From the NCBI GenBank assembly GCA_001970955.1, contig MPUH01000052.1, forward strand, positions 62,001 through 126,000: a stretch of 64,000 bases of DNA, written 5' to 3'. This document shows positions 10,901 to 20,834 of this stretch, piece after piece; within the stretch, counting starts at the first letter, position 1, and each line of letters starts with the position of its first letter. The position numbers and the translations under genes were made by a program. The notes beneath the pieces are model-generated. The model made no database searches. It had not been told where the DNA came from and saw nothing but the letters and a program-made list of their open reading frames with translations. Source of the stretch: Stentor coeruleus. Its lineage: Eukaryota > Ciliophora > Heterotrichea > Heterotrichida > Stentoridae.

Positions 10901-12844
10901 AAAAAAGCTTATACTATGTGGATAATATATAAAGATTTTATAACAAAAGAACAATGGCAAGAAGCTTTTCCATTAAAAATTAATTATTTCGAACATTTGT
11001 ATATAAGGCAAAATGGGGACTTTGTCCCATATAGTCACCCAAGGAAAAATGTTCAAGACCCTCGGCATTGGGAAGGCAAAATCAAATCCGAAGCTTCAAA
11101 AAGCCAAAAAAATCTTGCATTAAAAATTGAAACTATCAAATCTACAGCAAAAAACAATAAAAAACCAAGTCAGAAAAAAATTATTGTGAAAGAAAGTAGT
11201 GAAAAACCTAAGGAAACTCAGATAGTCAATAAAAATCCTATACAAAGTAATCTAGTTGGAAATGCTTCTACAATATCAAATCAATACCTTGTTATCGGCT
11301 ATGATGAAGTTACTATAACAACAGTAATTTCTTTATTTATAAACGATCCAAAATGGAAAAAACATAAAACTGAGCTTTTAAATAGTAAAATATTCAATCC
11401 AACAAAACCAACTCGTACTCTTACAGAAGAAGAGCTTTTAACTATTCCATTTGCAATGTACTCTAATGCTTTTCGTTATTTTTCTTCTAAAATCATATTA
11501 AATATAGTTGCTGATACTTGTTTTAAAATATATAGATCTAAAAGAGATACAATAAAATCAATGATTACTGAGTTTGTAGAAAAAAAAATGAAAGATCCTT
11601 TAAAAATAGTGTGCTATACTGATACTAACTTGATGTTGAGTAGACTTTCATCAGCTATTAGATTTGGAGATTTTACTAATTTTAAAGAGATTTTGGCGTT
11701 GTCTGTTTTTGATCAATTTAAAGAGATGCATAAAAATATTTATAATGCTGATATACTTAAAGTTGCTAAAAAAGTTCTAATTGTTCAGACTGAGGGATTA
11801 GAAGAAAAGTTAAGGATGAGAATTAAAAGAAAGGAAGTTTCTTACCTTGATATTTTTAGTAAAGCAAAAAATAAGGAAAATATAAGTGGTGATTTTATTG
11901 ATATGCCAGATGAAGATGAAGAAATTGTATTTTCAAGCAGGATTCCAGAGCTGAGTCCTTACGCTGAGAAAATATGCCAAAGAATGAACAAAAGTTTTGG
12001 GAAAAATAAATACATAGGTAAAAGATTAACACTCCTAAACAGCTTTGGGTCTAAGATTAAAACCCTAGACGACCTCGGACTATTAGAAAATGAGCAAAAA
12101 CTCGCTTTTATTATCCAAGCACATGGTTTCGGTTTAAAAAATTCAGAATATCGCAAACAAAAACTCTACACAGAAGGATTCACCCCTAATGAATGCATAG
12201 AATACATTCAAAAAATAATGTCAACTTTACTCAAAGAACAATACAATAAAATAAAAAACAAAATATTAGATGAAATACTGTTAAGCCATAATAAAGATGC
12301 TGCTAATATATTTGCTACAACATCCAATCTTGAAGAAGCTGCTGGATGTATATATGGTTTAACTCAAGGATCATCAATGTTTCCTTTATATTTCCAAGCT
12401 TTACATACTCCAGGTATTCCTCATATTTTTGAAAAAATAAAAATGCTTACTTTTGGGCATTATAATTCTATTGGATTAATTAGTGATGAAAAAAATAATT
12501 CATCAGAATTTATTACATGGGAACCATCTAAGAAAAGAGTTCATAAATTGTGGATTATTCATAAAGATGAAGGTGGAATTGAGAAATGGCAAGAAGTGTT
12601 TCCACATTTGAAAGAATATTTTGAACATTTCTATTTAAGACTTGATAAGAATTTTGTCCCTTACACTAAACCTAGAAAAAATGTTAAAGATTCAAGACAT
12701 TGGGAAGGAAAAAGTATGAAAAGGATGAGCAGGATAAAGAAGAATGGGAAAAGAAATGCTTATAGGAAAAAGAAAGCGCTTTTGTGGAAAAAAATACTTA
12801 AAACAAAAAAGATGAAGGAAGAAAAAGAAGCGAAAGGGAAGTAG
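7955..12844 (+). CDS. Giant von Willebrand factor A protein with two tandem C-terminal modules
   Basis: An intronless 1629-residue ORF. A VWA domain lies at about residues 38-225 with a complete MIDAS: DRSGS at 46-50, the Thr in GGT (112) and the Asp in LTDG (140). It should therefore bind a divalent metal and a protein ligand. An alpha-helical region follows. Two homologous modules of about 465-510 residues make up the rest (about 9544-11080 and 11320-12712). Paired landmarks are LPLFIN-D-W / ISLFINDPKW, CDQIYK / CFKIYR, NDIEEAAGCVYGL / SNLEEAAGCIYGL, YEKLKMLTLGHY / FEKIKMLTFGHY and RHWEGK in both. A Lys-rich linker separates them, and the tail is very basic. There is no signal peptide, so it is probably cytosolic. 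The module family is unknown to me. Confidence 0.9.
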   Translation: MSTDKVPAELIHIIGEIIALRFDLPKISEVESDSIDGSLYAMFAIDRSGSMSGSPIDDAKGAAESLVNKFRNLSIPVSVYPFNSSCEEYSSDTEGYDHIIEQIQSIKANGGTVFAKVIKAMGQRIKEKNLKSVFIVWLTDGKNNQKWDTFKPIIDEHKSFNELNGINATVHCIGFSSRHDASLLTSLAQSGTRPGTFQYVPEGGRIPIAVNNVFNLASSNAQWAKLLSGENTYHILTENEGGNVKALAYISENDLENCKVQVHMWENVKIYDIIATRADTRNIVDIVHLVTAFIGMKIMTALDKGCDGALEKLIGLIEMINEAERRLNELLEDTKSLRIFQRMQIMPFFKATFDIINGYNKIVQSKILNNTEYANLNSMANGLFLKRNLEKKIAKETGENVRMMIEADEKVAEVIKGVEVKEIEEKYAGFMDLGNLKCALSSKTWIELLANGDCLCATFHVERPQNLVGNPNDIKFKQVNSFFVSHDNFLTSKLFETKAGQIIQGERSYSHGLAPTKANILIPGLPSESVNGILPLFINKDHWKISNLRINQMLGYITTVDVLGFKNDQLIVLPFLAYTQALLQKNDLLTKLLRETCDQIYKENKDKILPKLFEILEIYHKNPIFRTEIKSNSLVLAWLTSAVRCKDIIEYNHIFIYILEEEVRRYFPLDGDMKIIDYALKIFDIDIDPYLEQAKASFATPEISYAKVFTNAKNKFLFSSEETKCVNSEEKNIENNEKHAVTTVISDLSAQEQEEKRIYIQQKEEEQMKLKSEQIILEETYKPQKRLETLNKTAYTTIDNINTALLPNGLLYKLSVLFSELGFSIKTLHELLPEPEQKLSFLLQSLGNKKDRKEIYEEHLYSNSYSYEDSLIFVQTIYGKSIAKKVMAYKSKHLSGFSVSEGKKKAEIFASTNDIEEAAGCVYGLKQGDKAFPYFFKSIEVPNIPLVYEKLKMLTLGHYQGIKLIFDNMAGSKEFILWRLSNKKAYTMWIIYKDFITKEQWQEAFPLKINYFEHLYIRQNGDFVPYSHPRKNVQDPRHWEGKIKSEASKSQKNLALKIETIKSTAKNNKKPSQKKIIVKESSEKPKETQIVNKNPIQSNLVGNASTISNQYLVIGYDEVTITTVISLFINDPKWKKHKTELLNSKIFNPTKPTRTLTEEELLTIPFAMYSNAFRYFSSKIILNIVADTCFKIYRSKRDTIKSMITEFVEKKMKDPLKIVCYTDTNLMLSRLSSAIRFGDFTNFKEILALSVFDQFKEMHKNIYNADILKVAKKVLIVQTEGLEEKLRMRIKRKEVSYLDIFSKAKNKENISGDFIDMPDEDEEIVFSSRIPELSPYAEKICQRMNKSFGKNKYIGKRLTLLNSFGSKIKTLDDLGLLENEQKLAFIIQAHGFGLKNSEYRKQKLYTEGFTPNECIEYIQKIMSTLLKEQYNKIKNKILDEILLSHNKDAANIFATTSNLEEAAGCIYGLTQGSSMFPLYFQALHTPGIPHIFEKIKMLTFGHYNSIGLISDEKNNSSEFITWEPSKKRVHKLWIIHKDEGGIEKWQEVFPHLKEYFEHFYLRLDKNFVPYTKPRKNVKDSRHWEGKSMKRMSRIKKNGKRNAYRKKKALLWKKILKTKKMKEEKEAKGK

Positions 12845-15168
12845 ATAGATAAAATAGATTAAGAAATATTATGATAAGGTATTTGTTTAATTAAATATTA
12901 TGCATATAAATGGTGTTATTTTTGCTTTTTATAGTAAAATTATAGTGTCAAGAATTTCTTGAAGTGAATAAATAGAGCTTGGATAAGATCATGTTTTAAA
13001 AAAAGTTAAATTTTTAATTATTATTTAATATTGGCAAGCAGAAAAATTCCAAACAAAATAAGTGCGATTATTCATGCATTCTTTAAAACAATATTTTTGC
13101 AAACATTTCTACTTTTGTGCTTATAAAAATAAAGAAACTTTTACTGTATTTTTAATAATATTGATTGCATAAAGGTAAAACCTGGGAAATATATGTTTCT
13201 AACTTGCTCTCTTTAAAATAAAAAATATTCTTACATAATAGTATTTGATAAAATAATCTGATAAATTATTTTTTTTTCAGAAGTCTATGAAGTTTATTCA
13301 AACTAAAAAATAATTCAAGTTACGAACTCGATGATTTTTTTTTACATCTTTAAACATTTTCTATTTATTTACAAGTACTTCTAGTAATCTTATAATAAAT
13401 ATTTCATGTAATAAGGCTTTCAAATTACTGTTTATCTATGTTATAAGCAATTTCTATCAAAAAAGTTTATAATCACTTATATTGAAATTTTTAATATAAG
13501 CTAATCTAATTATTTTTTGATTGACGCTTTAAGTAAAGAAAAATTACGTTCAAAATAATATCATTATTGGATTAGCTAAAATAAACTCACTTGAATGCTC
13601 TAAATTTGCATTACTTCAAAGTCTTTAAAGAAATTACATTTTTTGTAATTACAAGCTAAATCGATGATAGTTATAATATTTTCTTTGATTATAAATTTTA
13701 AATAGACTTTTGAGACTGATAATCCTTTGAATATTACTACAGAAAGTAAAAAAAAATATTATCTGTGCGCTTATATTATAGTTGTTTATGGCTATGAAAA
13801 ATCCTCATGCATTATATTATAGAATTAAATCACATTTATAATTATAAAAAACGCTTAGTCGAGAAAAGTTTGAATTTGCTACAGTTGAACAAGTTAAGTG
13901 ATTTTTTTATAGTTTTTATGCTAAGAATTATAGTTTTATGCATTTTTCATTGACAAGCTATTCGTAAATGCAGATTTTTTATAAAAACTCAAGAAATTAT
14001 AAATTTCAAAACTGCTAAATGAAGAAATCTACAAATAAAAAAAGTTATAGTCTTATAATTTACCCATAAAAGTTTGATTTGAATTAAGGTAAATATTTTA
14101 TCTAAGTTTATTGAATAGTAGATACAGATTTAGGTCTTTTGGTTATCAAAGATAATGTAATTGATTTAACTCTTGATAAAATTTTTTCCTTTAATATAGA
14201 ATCATATAGAAAAATAGTATTAAAATGAGAGCATATTTATAATATGCACAGATTTTTAGTATGCGAGATCGAGATATTAAATAAAAATAGTTTTCCAAAA
14301 TCACTTTAGTTTTTTGTCATACTAATGCAATTTCATCAGAGGAATTATTTGAAACTAAATATTAAATTATAAACTTTACTGATAAAATATCATTATAAAT
14401 AAAACAAAATATTCCTTTACTGTCGAATGCTTACATTAAAATGCAGTCAAACATAGAATTATGCTCAATTAAAAATAAATATTGTGAAATAAAGCTAAAT
14501 GATGTAATTCTTGCTACTATTTTGAAAAAAAGTCAATTAATATCTTATAAAATTGTAACTATTGCAGATGATAAAATGAAGATTATTGAGAAATTATATT
14601 AATACAATATACTCACTTTTATAAGATTAGAAATAACAGTTTTATTTTTATTATTAGTATATATCTCATAATTAATGCTTTGAGATATACTCATTTCTGG
14701 AATTATGATAAGTGAATATTGTGATTCAAAATCTTTTATAACAAAACACAGAAATAAAAGTTGCTAATACTGTACATCAAACAAAAAAATAATTTCAAAT
14801 AGTTTAACAGATTTTGTGTATAAAGTTAATTTANAAAATAATTTCAAATAGTTTAACAGATTTTGTGTATAAAGTTAATTTATAACAAAAAATTATGTAT
14901 TTGCCAAACACAATCAAAACTCACCTTAAATAGTATTAAAAAACAATTATAAACCCATCATTTTTCTCACATCTTTTCAAATCTTAATCTTGTTTTTTTA
15001 CATCTTCCATACTCTAACTAAAAAACACAAATCTCTCTGAATCTCAACTATATCTTCTAAAATCTAACCCTTAATAAATTATTCTTAATCCTATCTAAAA
15101 TCTCTCTATTCAACCCAAACTCATAATCCCACATATTTTTTACCATATTCTCCTAATAAGCTTATAAT
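12845..15168. other. Long gene-free AT-rich region, possibly holding decayed coding sequence
   Basis: No intact gene is supported over 2.3 kb. Between about 13860 and 14600, short plus-strand open stretches have protein-like composition, for example near 14100-14270 and 14430-14600, interrupted by stops and frame changes. This suggests an old, unrecognised pseudogene, but I could not assign a family. The last about 240 bases before the next gene are C-rich and nearly G-free on the plus strand. Confidence 0.5.
14786..14882. repeat. 48-nt perfect direct duplication around a single N (assembly overlap)
   Basis: Bases 14786-14833 are repeated exactly at 14835-14882, with N at 14834 between them. 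The region is non-coding. The pattern matches three other N positions in this window and indicates an unmerged overlap between contig ends, not a biological repeat. Confidence 0.92.
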
Positions 15169-15591
15169 ATGCTGGCACGTATACTATTACTATCATCAAT
15201 CGCGTTAGCTAGAAAAACTTACATCCTAGAAGAAACAACAGAAATTTCTATGTATCCAGGCGAGACCGTAGTAATAGACTCACCAACAAGAAAAAATTCT
15301 CCTCTTATGTGGGTAATTGGGCGTTTTCCTTCAAGTAAAATCGCCCCTAATGAAGGTCGACTTGGTGACCGGTTTTCAGAACGTAAAACCTCAGATGGTC
15401 GATTAATCCAAACTTGGAGTATTTCAGCAACAAATGCTAAAGTTGGAGACTCTTTAGATATGGATTTTTGGTATTTAAAACCTCATTATGCTGAACAATA
15501 CTATAATGATGCTGAAGCTTATGAGGCTATGCATGGAGAAAAAGTTGAGACTAGGATTATAACTTTCAAGATAGTTAATAGAGAATTATAG
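15169..15591 (+). CDS. Small secreted protein, possibly a chagasin-like (I42) protease inhibitor
   Basis: A 140-residue protein with a clear signal peptide (MLARILLLSSIALA, probable cleavage before RKTY). The mature part is beta-rich. It has a weak linear resemblance to chagasin, an inhibitor of papain-like cysteine proteases. The strand PGETVVIDSP is followed by an Asn/Ser loop and a MW segment, in the place of the family's NPTTG-W loop. Later come WSISATNAKVGDSLDMDF and a C-terminal strand RIITFKIV. The loop sequence is not canonical, so the family call is tentative; a generic secreted Ig-like fold is the alternative. The stop lies 27 bp before the start of the next gene on the same strand. 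Confidence 0.7.
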   Translation: MLARILLLSSIALARKTYILEETTEISMYPGETVVIDSPTRKNSPLMWVIGRFPSSKIAPNEGRLGDRFSERKTSDGRLIQTWSISATNAKVGDSLDMDFWYLKPHYAEQYYNDAEAYEAMHGEKVETRIITFKIVNREL

Positions 15592-15618
15592 TAAAATTCA
15601 TATTTTTAAATATAAAAC

Positions 15619-16431
15619 ATGGACTTGATTGAACGTTTTGATATGGTCTTTGATTTGATGCCTGGGGATTTTAAAGTTATGCAATGGAATGTTTTAGCAG
15701 ATCAATTAGCTACTGATTTCCCTGCAGTTGATCCTAGATTTTTACAATGGGAGTATAGGAAAGGGTTGATATTGAAGGAAATTGATCGGGTTGCACCTGA
15801 TTTGCTTTGTGTGGAAGAAATGGATCATTATGAGGATTATTTTAAACAGTCGATGGAAGAGAGAGGATTTTGTAGCGTTTATAGGAAAAAAGGAGATTGG
15901 CATAATGATGGTCTAGCGATATTTTATAAGAAAGATGTGTTTGAGAAACATGAAGAATATTATGTGGAATTCCCTGGAAGTCAGTTTGCCATTGGGTTGA
16001 TGTTACAAAAAGGTCCACAGAGATTTTATATTTTTGTAACTCATCTTAAAGCTAAGAAAGCCTTTGATGATATTAGAGTTACTCAAGTTCAGACTTTGCT
16101 TTCTTTTATTCAAAGTCTTTCACCATTACCTACAATAGTTTGTGGGGATTTCAATAGTTTACCAGACTCAAATGCATATTTGACTATGTATAATAATACC
16201 TTTGGATTAAATAGTATATACAGAACAAATACTGAACCTGAGTTCACAACTGTAAAGCAAAGGGCAAGTCTTGAAATAAAAACCGAAGACTATATTTGGG
16301 AAAAAGGATTCAAAAAACATCAAATATTAAGTCTCCCCTCAATTGAAACTATAGGACCAAAAGGTTTACCAAAACATGATTATCCTAGTGATCATCTATC
16401 ATTAATTGCAGTCTTATCTTTCAATCCTTAG
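15619..16431 (+). CDS. Nocturnin/CCR4-type endonuclease-exonuclease-phosphatase family protein
   Basis: A 270-residue EEP-fold protein. The family motifs appear in order: QWNVLADQL, the catalytic EE-D (CVEEMDHYEDYF), NDGLAIFYKK, THLKAKKAFDDIR--Q, CGDFNSLPDS, the DYIW segment and the terminal catalytic PSDHLSL. The LQWEYRKGLIL and DHYEDYF stretches are typical of the CCR4/nocturnin branch. That branch acts as an mRNA deadenylase or, in nocturnin, as an NADP(H) phosphatase. All catalytic residues seem present, so it is probably active. It lacks the leucine-rich repeats of CCR4 and any obvious targeting sequence. The substrate cannot be decided from sequence. Its 3' end converges on the next gene with about 80 bp between. 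Confidence 0.9.
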   Translation: MDLIERFDMVFDLMPGDFKVMQWNVLADQLATDFPAVDPRFLQWEYRKGLILKEIDRVAPDLLCVEEMDHYEDYFKQSMEERGFCSVYRKKGDWHNDGLAIFYKKDVFEKHEEYYVEFPGSQFAIGLMLQKGPQRFYIFVTHLKAKKAFDDIRVTQVQTLLSFIQSLSPLPTIVCGDFNSLPDSNAYLTMYNNTFGLNSIYRTNTEPEFTTVKQRASLEIKTEDYIWEKGFKKHQILSLPSIETIGPKGLPKHDYPSDHLSLIAVLSFNP

Positions 16432-16510
16432 ATTAATAGTAGTAATCATTTAGTTACTTTTAATATATAACTAAAGAAAAAAGATATAAAAAATAACCTT
16501 AAAGTGATTT

Positions 16511-18436
16511 TTATTTAGTAAGCCGCTGAGTTATCAATCCATTACAAGATTTCAGGTCTTGGAGTTCTCGGTCTTTTTTTCTGATTAACTTTTGATAAGT
16601 TCTAACTTGGATTGTCATCTCATCAGCTAATGATGTTAGTTGATCATATTTATTGTTAACTTCAGAGAGTTCTTCTGCTAAAGAGTTTATCTCGTTTTTG
16701 CAGCTGCAGATTTCTAGTTCTTTTTCACTTGAGTCTTTACTTAGTTTATCAACAAGGCTTCGGGATTTTTCTAAGCTGGCTTTGGTTATTTCCAAAGCGG
16801 ATTCTATGTTGTTTTTATAGTTGTTTATAGTATCATAAGCTGTAGATAAGTTTTTGATTTTTTCAAGACTTTCTTGCTTAATTGATGAGATCTCTTTTTG
16901 ATGAATTTCTCTAAGTTTAGATTTTATTTCTATAGTCTTATGTGAGGTTTTTAATATATCAAGTATTTCCTTTAAGTGGCTCATTATATCAATTGGAGGG
17001 TTTTCTTGCAGTGATGAAATTTCTTGCATGATTTTCTTAATCAAATCTTTAGTCTCAGTTTGGCTGCCAGGTATTGCTTTAGCCAAATCCCTCATATCAA
17101 AGCTCAGCAATTCAAAAAGCTTCAAATCAATCTCATAAAAAATATCCTCAAAAAGCTGTGTTTTCTCAAAAAGCTCTTCAAAAATATTATCCTGTTCAGT
17201 TAGTATACTCAAAATTCTTGATATTTTCTCTAGTAAATCTTTTATTGTAGAAAACAAACTATTACTTCGAATATCAGTCAATAAAATATCTTCATGCATA
17301 AACATATTACCTTTACTTTCAAACTGAAACATTTTTTTCAATCTAAAAAAACTACTTTCTTTTATCCGTTCTGATGCTTTGAAATATCCAACAAAAGTTT
17401 TATCTAATCTTCTTAAGGTTTTTTTGAAAACATTACTGCTAATTGCCCCTTCTTTTATACTTTCAAATGCTAATAATGGGGTTGTTAATGCTAATAATGA
17501 ATCAGATAATGTGAAATAACTTTCTAGGTTTAGGTCGCCTGACATCATTGAGATAATTTTTGGGCTTAGTTCGGTTGTTGAACCTTTGAGCTCGTTTTCT
17601 ATTTTTTTCATGTTGGATAAAGACTTTTGCCCAAGAGCTTTGAGGTTTTTCTCGAGATCTTTAAATTTCAGAAGGGTAAAAGCGTCGTCTAAAGGGGAAA
17701 TTAAAGATTTTTCTAGGTTGGAAAGCTTTTCTTGGATTTTAAAAAGGGTTTTTAGTTTGGATACTGAAGAGGAAAATAGATTCCCTGTATTTTGTTGCAC
17801 CTCTTGGATTTCGAATTTAAGGGAAATTAACTCTTGTTGGTACTGAGGGTTTTTTTGGATTTTTTTTTCTACCGCATCAAATCTTATGGTTATTTTTCTA
17901 ATTTCATCTAAGATTAAAGATGAAAGCTCTTCATATGTATCCTTAATATTCCTACACGCCATTCTCAACTTAGCAATTTCATCATTCTCAACCTCCATCA
18001 CATCTTCAGCGCATTTTTCATGAATTATCGAAAAATTTTCCAAAAGCAAACTGACAATCTCATCTTTTATTCCAGCGAAATTCAGAATAAACTTAAAAAT
18101 TTTTCCTTTTTCTTTATATTTTTCACTCATCATCTTAGCATAATCTTTTTTATTTACTTTTACATTTTCTTCTTCTTCATTATCATAAGAATCATCATCT
18201 ACTCCTATAGATGACTCAGTAAAAATCTGTAAACTTCTATTAAGGTTTATCATAGAAATTTGTGCTGATTTATCAGTGAATAAAATTTTATCTGCTTTCT
18301 TATCAAAGCTTTGCTTTTTACTAATTAAAGGTTGTTTTCGTGGGCTTTCGTAAGGATCTTCTGATACAGACCCTATCAAATTATAATTTAAGAACATGAT
18401 GATGCTATCATAACAGCTTGGGGCTTTGTTTTCCAT
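16511..18436 (-). CDS. Long coiled-coil protein of unknown function
   Basis: A 641-residue intronless ORF. The N-terminal about 95 residues are Ser/Lys-rich with an acidic DDDSYDNEEEEN patch. Most of the rest is helical with heptad-like spacing. The strongest coiled coils are at about 150-260 and 500-635. No catalytic motif, membrane segment or zinc site is visible. Such proteins are often structural parts of the ciliate cortex or basal bodies, but nothing here proves that. The plus strand across this gene shows a marked change from G-rich to C-rich near 17880-17940. Confidence 0.8.
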   Translation of the reverse strand: MENKAPSCYDSIIMFLNYNLIGSVSEDPYESPRKQPLISKKQSFDKKADKILFTDKSAQISMINLNRSLQIFTESSIGVDDDSYDNEEEENVKVNKKDYAKMMSEKYKEKGKIFKFILNFAGIKDEIVSLLLENFSIIHEKCAEDVMEVENDEIAKLRMACRNIKDTYEELSSLILDEIRKITIRFDAVEKKIQKNPQYQQELISLKFEIQEVQQNTGNLFSSSVSKLKTLFKIQEKLSNLEKSLISPLDDAFTLLKFKDLEKNLKALGQKSLSNMKKIENELKGSTTELSPKIISMMSGDLNLESYFTLSDSLLALTTPLLAFESIKEGAISSNVFKKTLRRLDKTFVGYFKASERIKESSFFRLKKMFQFESKGNMFMHEDILLTDIRSNSLFSTIKDLLEKISRILSILTEQDNIFEELFEKTQLFEDIFYEIDLKLFELLSFDMRDLAKAIPGSQTETKDLIKKIMQEISSLQENPPIDIMSHLKEILDILKTSHKTIEIKSKLREIHQKEISSIKQESLEKIKNLSTAYDTINNYKNNIESALEITKASLEKSRSLVDKLSKDSSEKELEICSCKNEINSLAEELSEVNNKYDQLTSLADEMTIQVRTYQKLIRKKDRELQDLKSCNGLITQRLTK

Positions 18437-19135
18437 TATTTAATATATTCTAATAGTAGGTTTTCTAATTTTATACATCATAAAAATTTATTATTGTAAA
18501 CTTTTAAATTATTTTTACGTTTTTGGAATCATAAGTCTAATAATCATAGGTCAAGCTTTAAAAACTACCTTAAATTTCCCATTTTTCTGAGTAATCATAT
18601 TTATTAATACCATTAAGCTTTGATTTATAAAAATTTATGTTTAACCTCTTATAATATTCATCTTTATCAGTATCTTTAACAAGAAAGTTTATATATAAAC
18701 TGAATTTATATAAGTTAAAGATAATAATAAAAAACCTAAAGAAAATAATATTAGAGAATGTAAAAAAAAATCAGATAAAAACAGTAAAAAAAGTAGTTAA
18801 AAGTTAGGGAGGATATTTGATTATGAGATGAATTTAGAAAATAATCAGATAATATTTTAAGTTATAAAGTTTAGTAAAGTTTAAAATAATAATAAAAGAA
18901 ATAAACGAAGATGAAAATTTTATAGAAAATAATAAGAAAGAAAGGAATATAAGTCACAAAAGGATTTTTTTAAGATCATTATTGATTTTGCTGATGATAA
19001 CTTTTTTGTGTATAAAATATGTGATTTCATATTTAAGATAAGGATTTTGATAATTTTGTATTATTTCTATAATAATATTAGAATTGAATTGGGTTAAAAA
19101 TGAGTTTTTGTTTATATTAGGTTATTATTTTAAAG
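18437..19135. other. Intergenic between divergent genes, nothing recognised
   Basis: An AT-rich spacer between the minus-strand coiled-coil gene and the plus-strand otubain gene. The left part is mixed. From about 18700 to 19135 it is purine-rich on the plus strand, with G present and C very rare. No RNA gene is seen. Confidence 0.6.
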
Positions 19136-20113
19136 ATGAGTAGGATTGTTGATGATAGTTTTAAGAAAGCACTTTATGATACTATATCAGCTGGACATGT
19201 TAAAGAGAGTGAATTGGAAAATATTGATTATATTAGTAGGATTAATCGCAATGTAAGAGTTGAAGATTTCCAAATTAAGAAAATTAGTAAGTTTGAGTTG
19301 ATTAAAGATGTGGATAAAAGAGTGGAAACTGTTTCTAATTCTTGGATTGATATTGAAGTAATGAAAAAGTGTGGGAAATATAATTCATCTTTTGTTGAAT
19401 GTGTTAATCAACTAAAACAAGAAGGCATAGTCGGGTGGAAAAAATGTTGTGGTGATGGAAACTGTTACTATAGAGCAGTCATCGTCAAATACATGGAAGC
19501 AATCCACAAAGTTTACAGCCCTATTTCCTATATAATAAAATTCAAACAAATCATAGAAAAAGTGATGAATTTTTATAGTCGCAAACCATCTCATGATATT
19601 AATTATATATCAGCCTGTGAAGCTATAATTAACATTTTGAATTATACAATCCAATATAAAGAAGCTTATCCATTTGAAATGTTTATGCAAATTCTAGATG
19701 TTCTTCAAAATAAAGTTATTGATATAGCTTTAGTAAGAACAGCAAAACTAATAGCTTATTATGGTTTATTAGAAGAACAAAAAAATGAAAATTTCAAAGA
19801 ATTTGGACTAGATTTTAGTTTATATCAAAAGATAATTTTGACTATGAATGAAGAAGCTGAAGGGTTTGTTTTGATTTTCCTCCCGCTTGTGTTAGATTGT
19901 CAAGTTATTCAGTTTAATATTTTTAAAGTTGTCCAAGTGGAGAATTTTCCTCATGGAGATAGATTTTGTATTAAAATACCGATTTGTAGAAGAGGTGGGC
20001 ATTATGATATATTGTATACAATACAAGAAATGGAAGATGATATGTACTGCTTTGAAACTGGTGAATATCATATACTCTTGCAATTAGCTAATGATAAAGG
20101 TGAGATTAATTAA
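19136..20113 (+). CDS. Otubain-like (peptidase C65) deubiquitinase
   Basis: A 325-residue protein. The catalytic motif GDGNCYYRA puts Asp107 and nucleophile Cys110 in the standard otubain positions, and RRGGHYDILY supplies His289 with Asp291. Between them is the helical ubiquitin-binding core (LIAYYG and EEAEGFVLIFLPLVLDCQVIQF), as in OTUB1/2. All catalytic residues are present, so it should cleave ubiquitin chains in the cytosol or nucleus. The N-terminal about 60 residues before the core are not conserved. Otubain is a better fit than a generic OTU protein because of the spacing and the GGHYDILY ending. Confidence 0.92.
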   Translation: MSRIVDDSFKKALYDTISAGHVKESELENIDYISRINRNVRVEDFQIKKISKFELIKDVDKRVETVSNSWIDIEVMKKCGKYNSSFVECVNQLKQEGIVGWKKCCGDGNCYYRAVIVKYMEAIHKVYSPISYIIKFKQIIEKVMNFYSRKPSHDINYISACEAIINILNYTIQYKEAYPFEMFMQILDVLQNKVIDIALVRTAKLIAYYGLLEEQKNENFKEFGLDFSLYQKIILTMNEEAEGFVLIFLPLVLDCQVIQFNIFKVVQVENFPHGDRFCIKIPICRRGGHYDILYTIQEMEDDMYCFETGEYHILLQLANDKGEIN

Positions 20114-20834
20114 TATTATATGCGATGGTTAGTATAATATTAAATATTGAATTTATATAGTTTTACTATAAGATTTAAGAAAAACTTGGTATATTAGATA
20201 TAAAATCTTATCAAAAACATAAATCAAATAAATGCTTATAAGAATCAGAAAGTTTGTTATTAGGATTACAAAATAAGATAGTCTTTATTTAAATACTAAA
20301 AATGTGGTAAATCAAATTCTAAATAGAGAAAAAAAAAAAACTAGATTATCATATTATAAAAAGATCAAGGAACAAATGATTATGTTTCTACTATCATTGC
20401 TTTTATATAAAACGAATATAGGAGTGATTATCGTGATATAATCAAGTATTCTAAAGAAAAATGCCTGGTTAAAGACTTAGAAAATATACACAATTACGAT
20501 TATGTTACAGTAATTTGGAAAAAAAAATCCAGAATTACATATTTTTAAATAAAAGCTAAAAGTATGATTTTTTTCACATTGTAAGCTATAAAAAAAGCTT
20601 ATCCTAAACCCTTGTAATCTAAAACCTACACCTTATTTCCACTTTTTAACCTAAATTCACTTTATCATTATCTTCTACCACTCTCTATAAAAAAACATAA
20701 ATATCTTATATACAAAAATTTCCTTTTCAATTTACTCAAACCAATTTCATCTCATTCTAATCAATACCTAAGAATTCTTCACATCATTATAAAATACCCT
20801 GCTAATCAACTTAACCATATAATCCTAATAAAAT
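20114..20834. other. Intergenic, strongly G-depleted before the next start
   Basis: No gene. The last 240 bases (20581-20820) contain 6 G and 57 C on the plus strand by my count. This is an extreme example of the C-rich, G-poor left flank found throughout the window. The first 400 bases are mixed AT-rich sequence. Confidence 0.65.
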
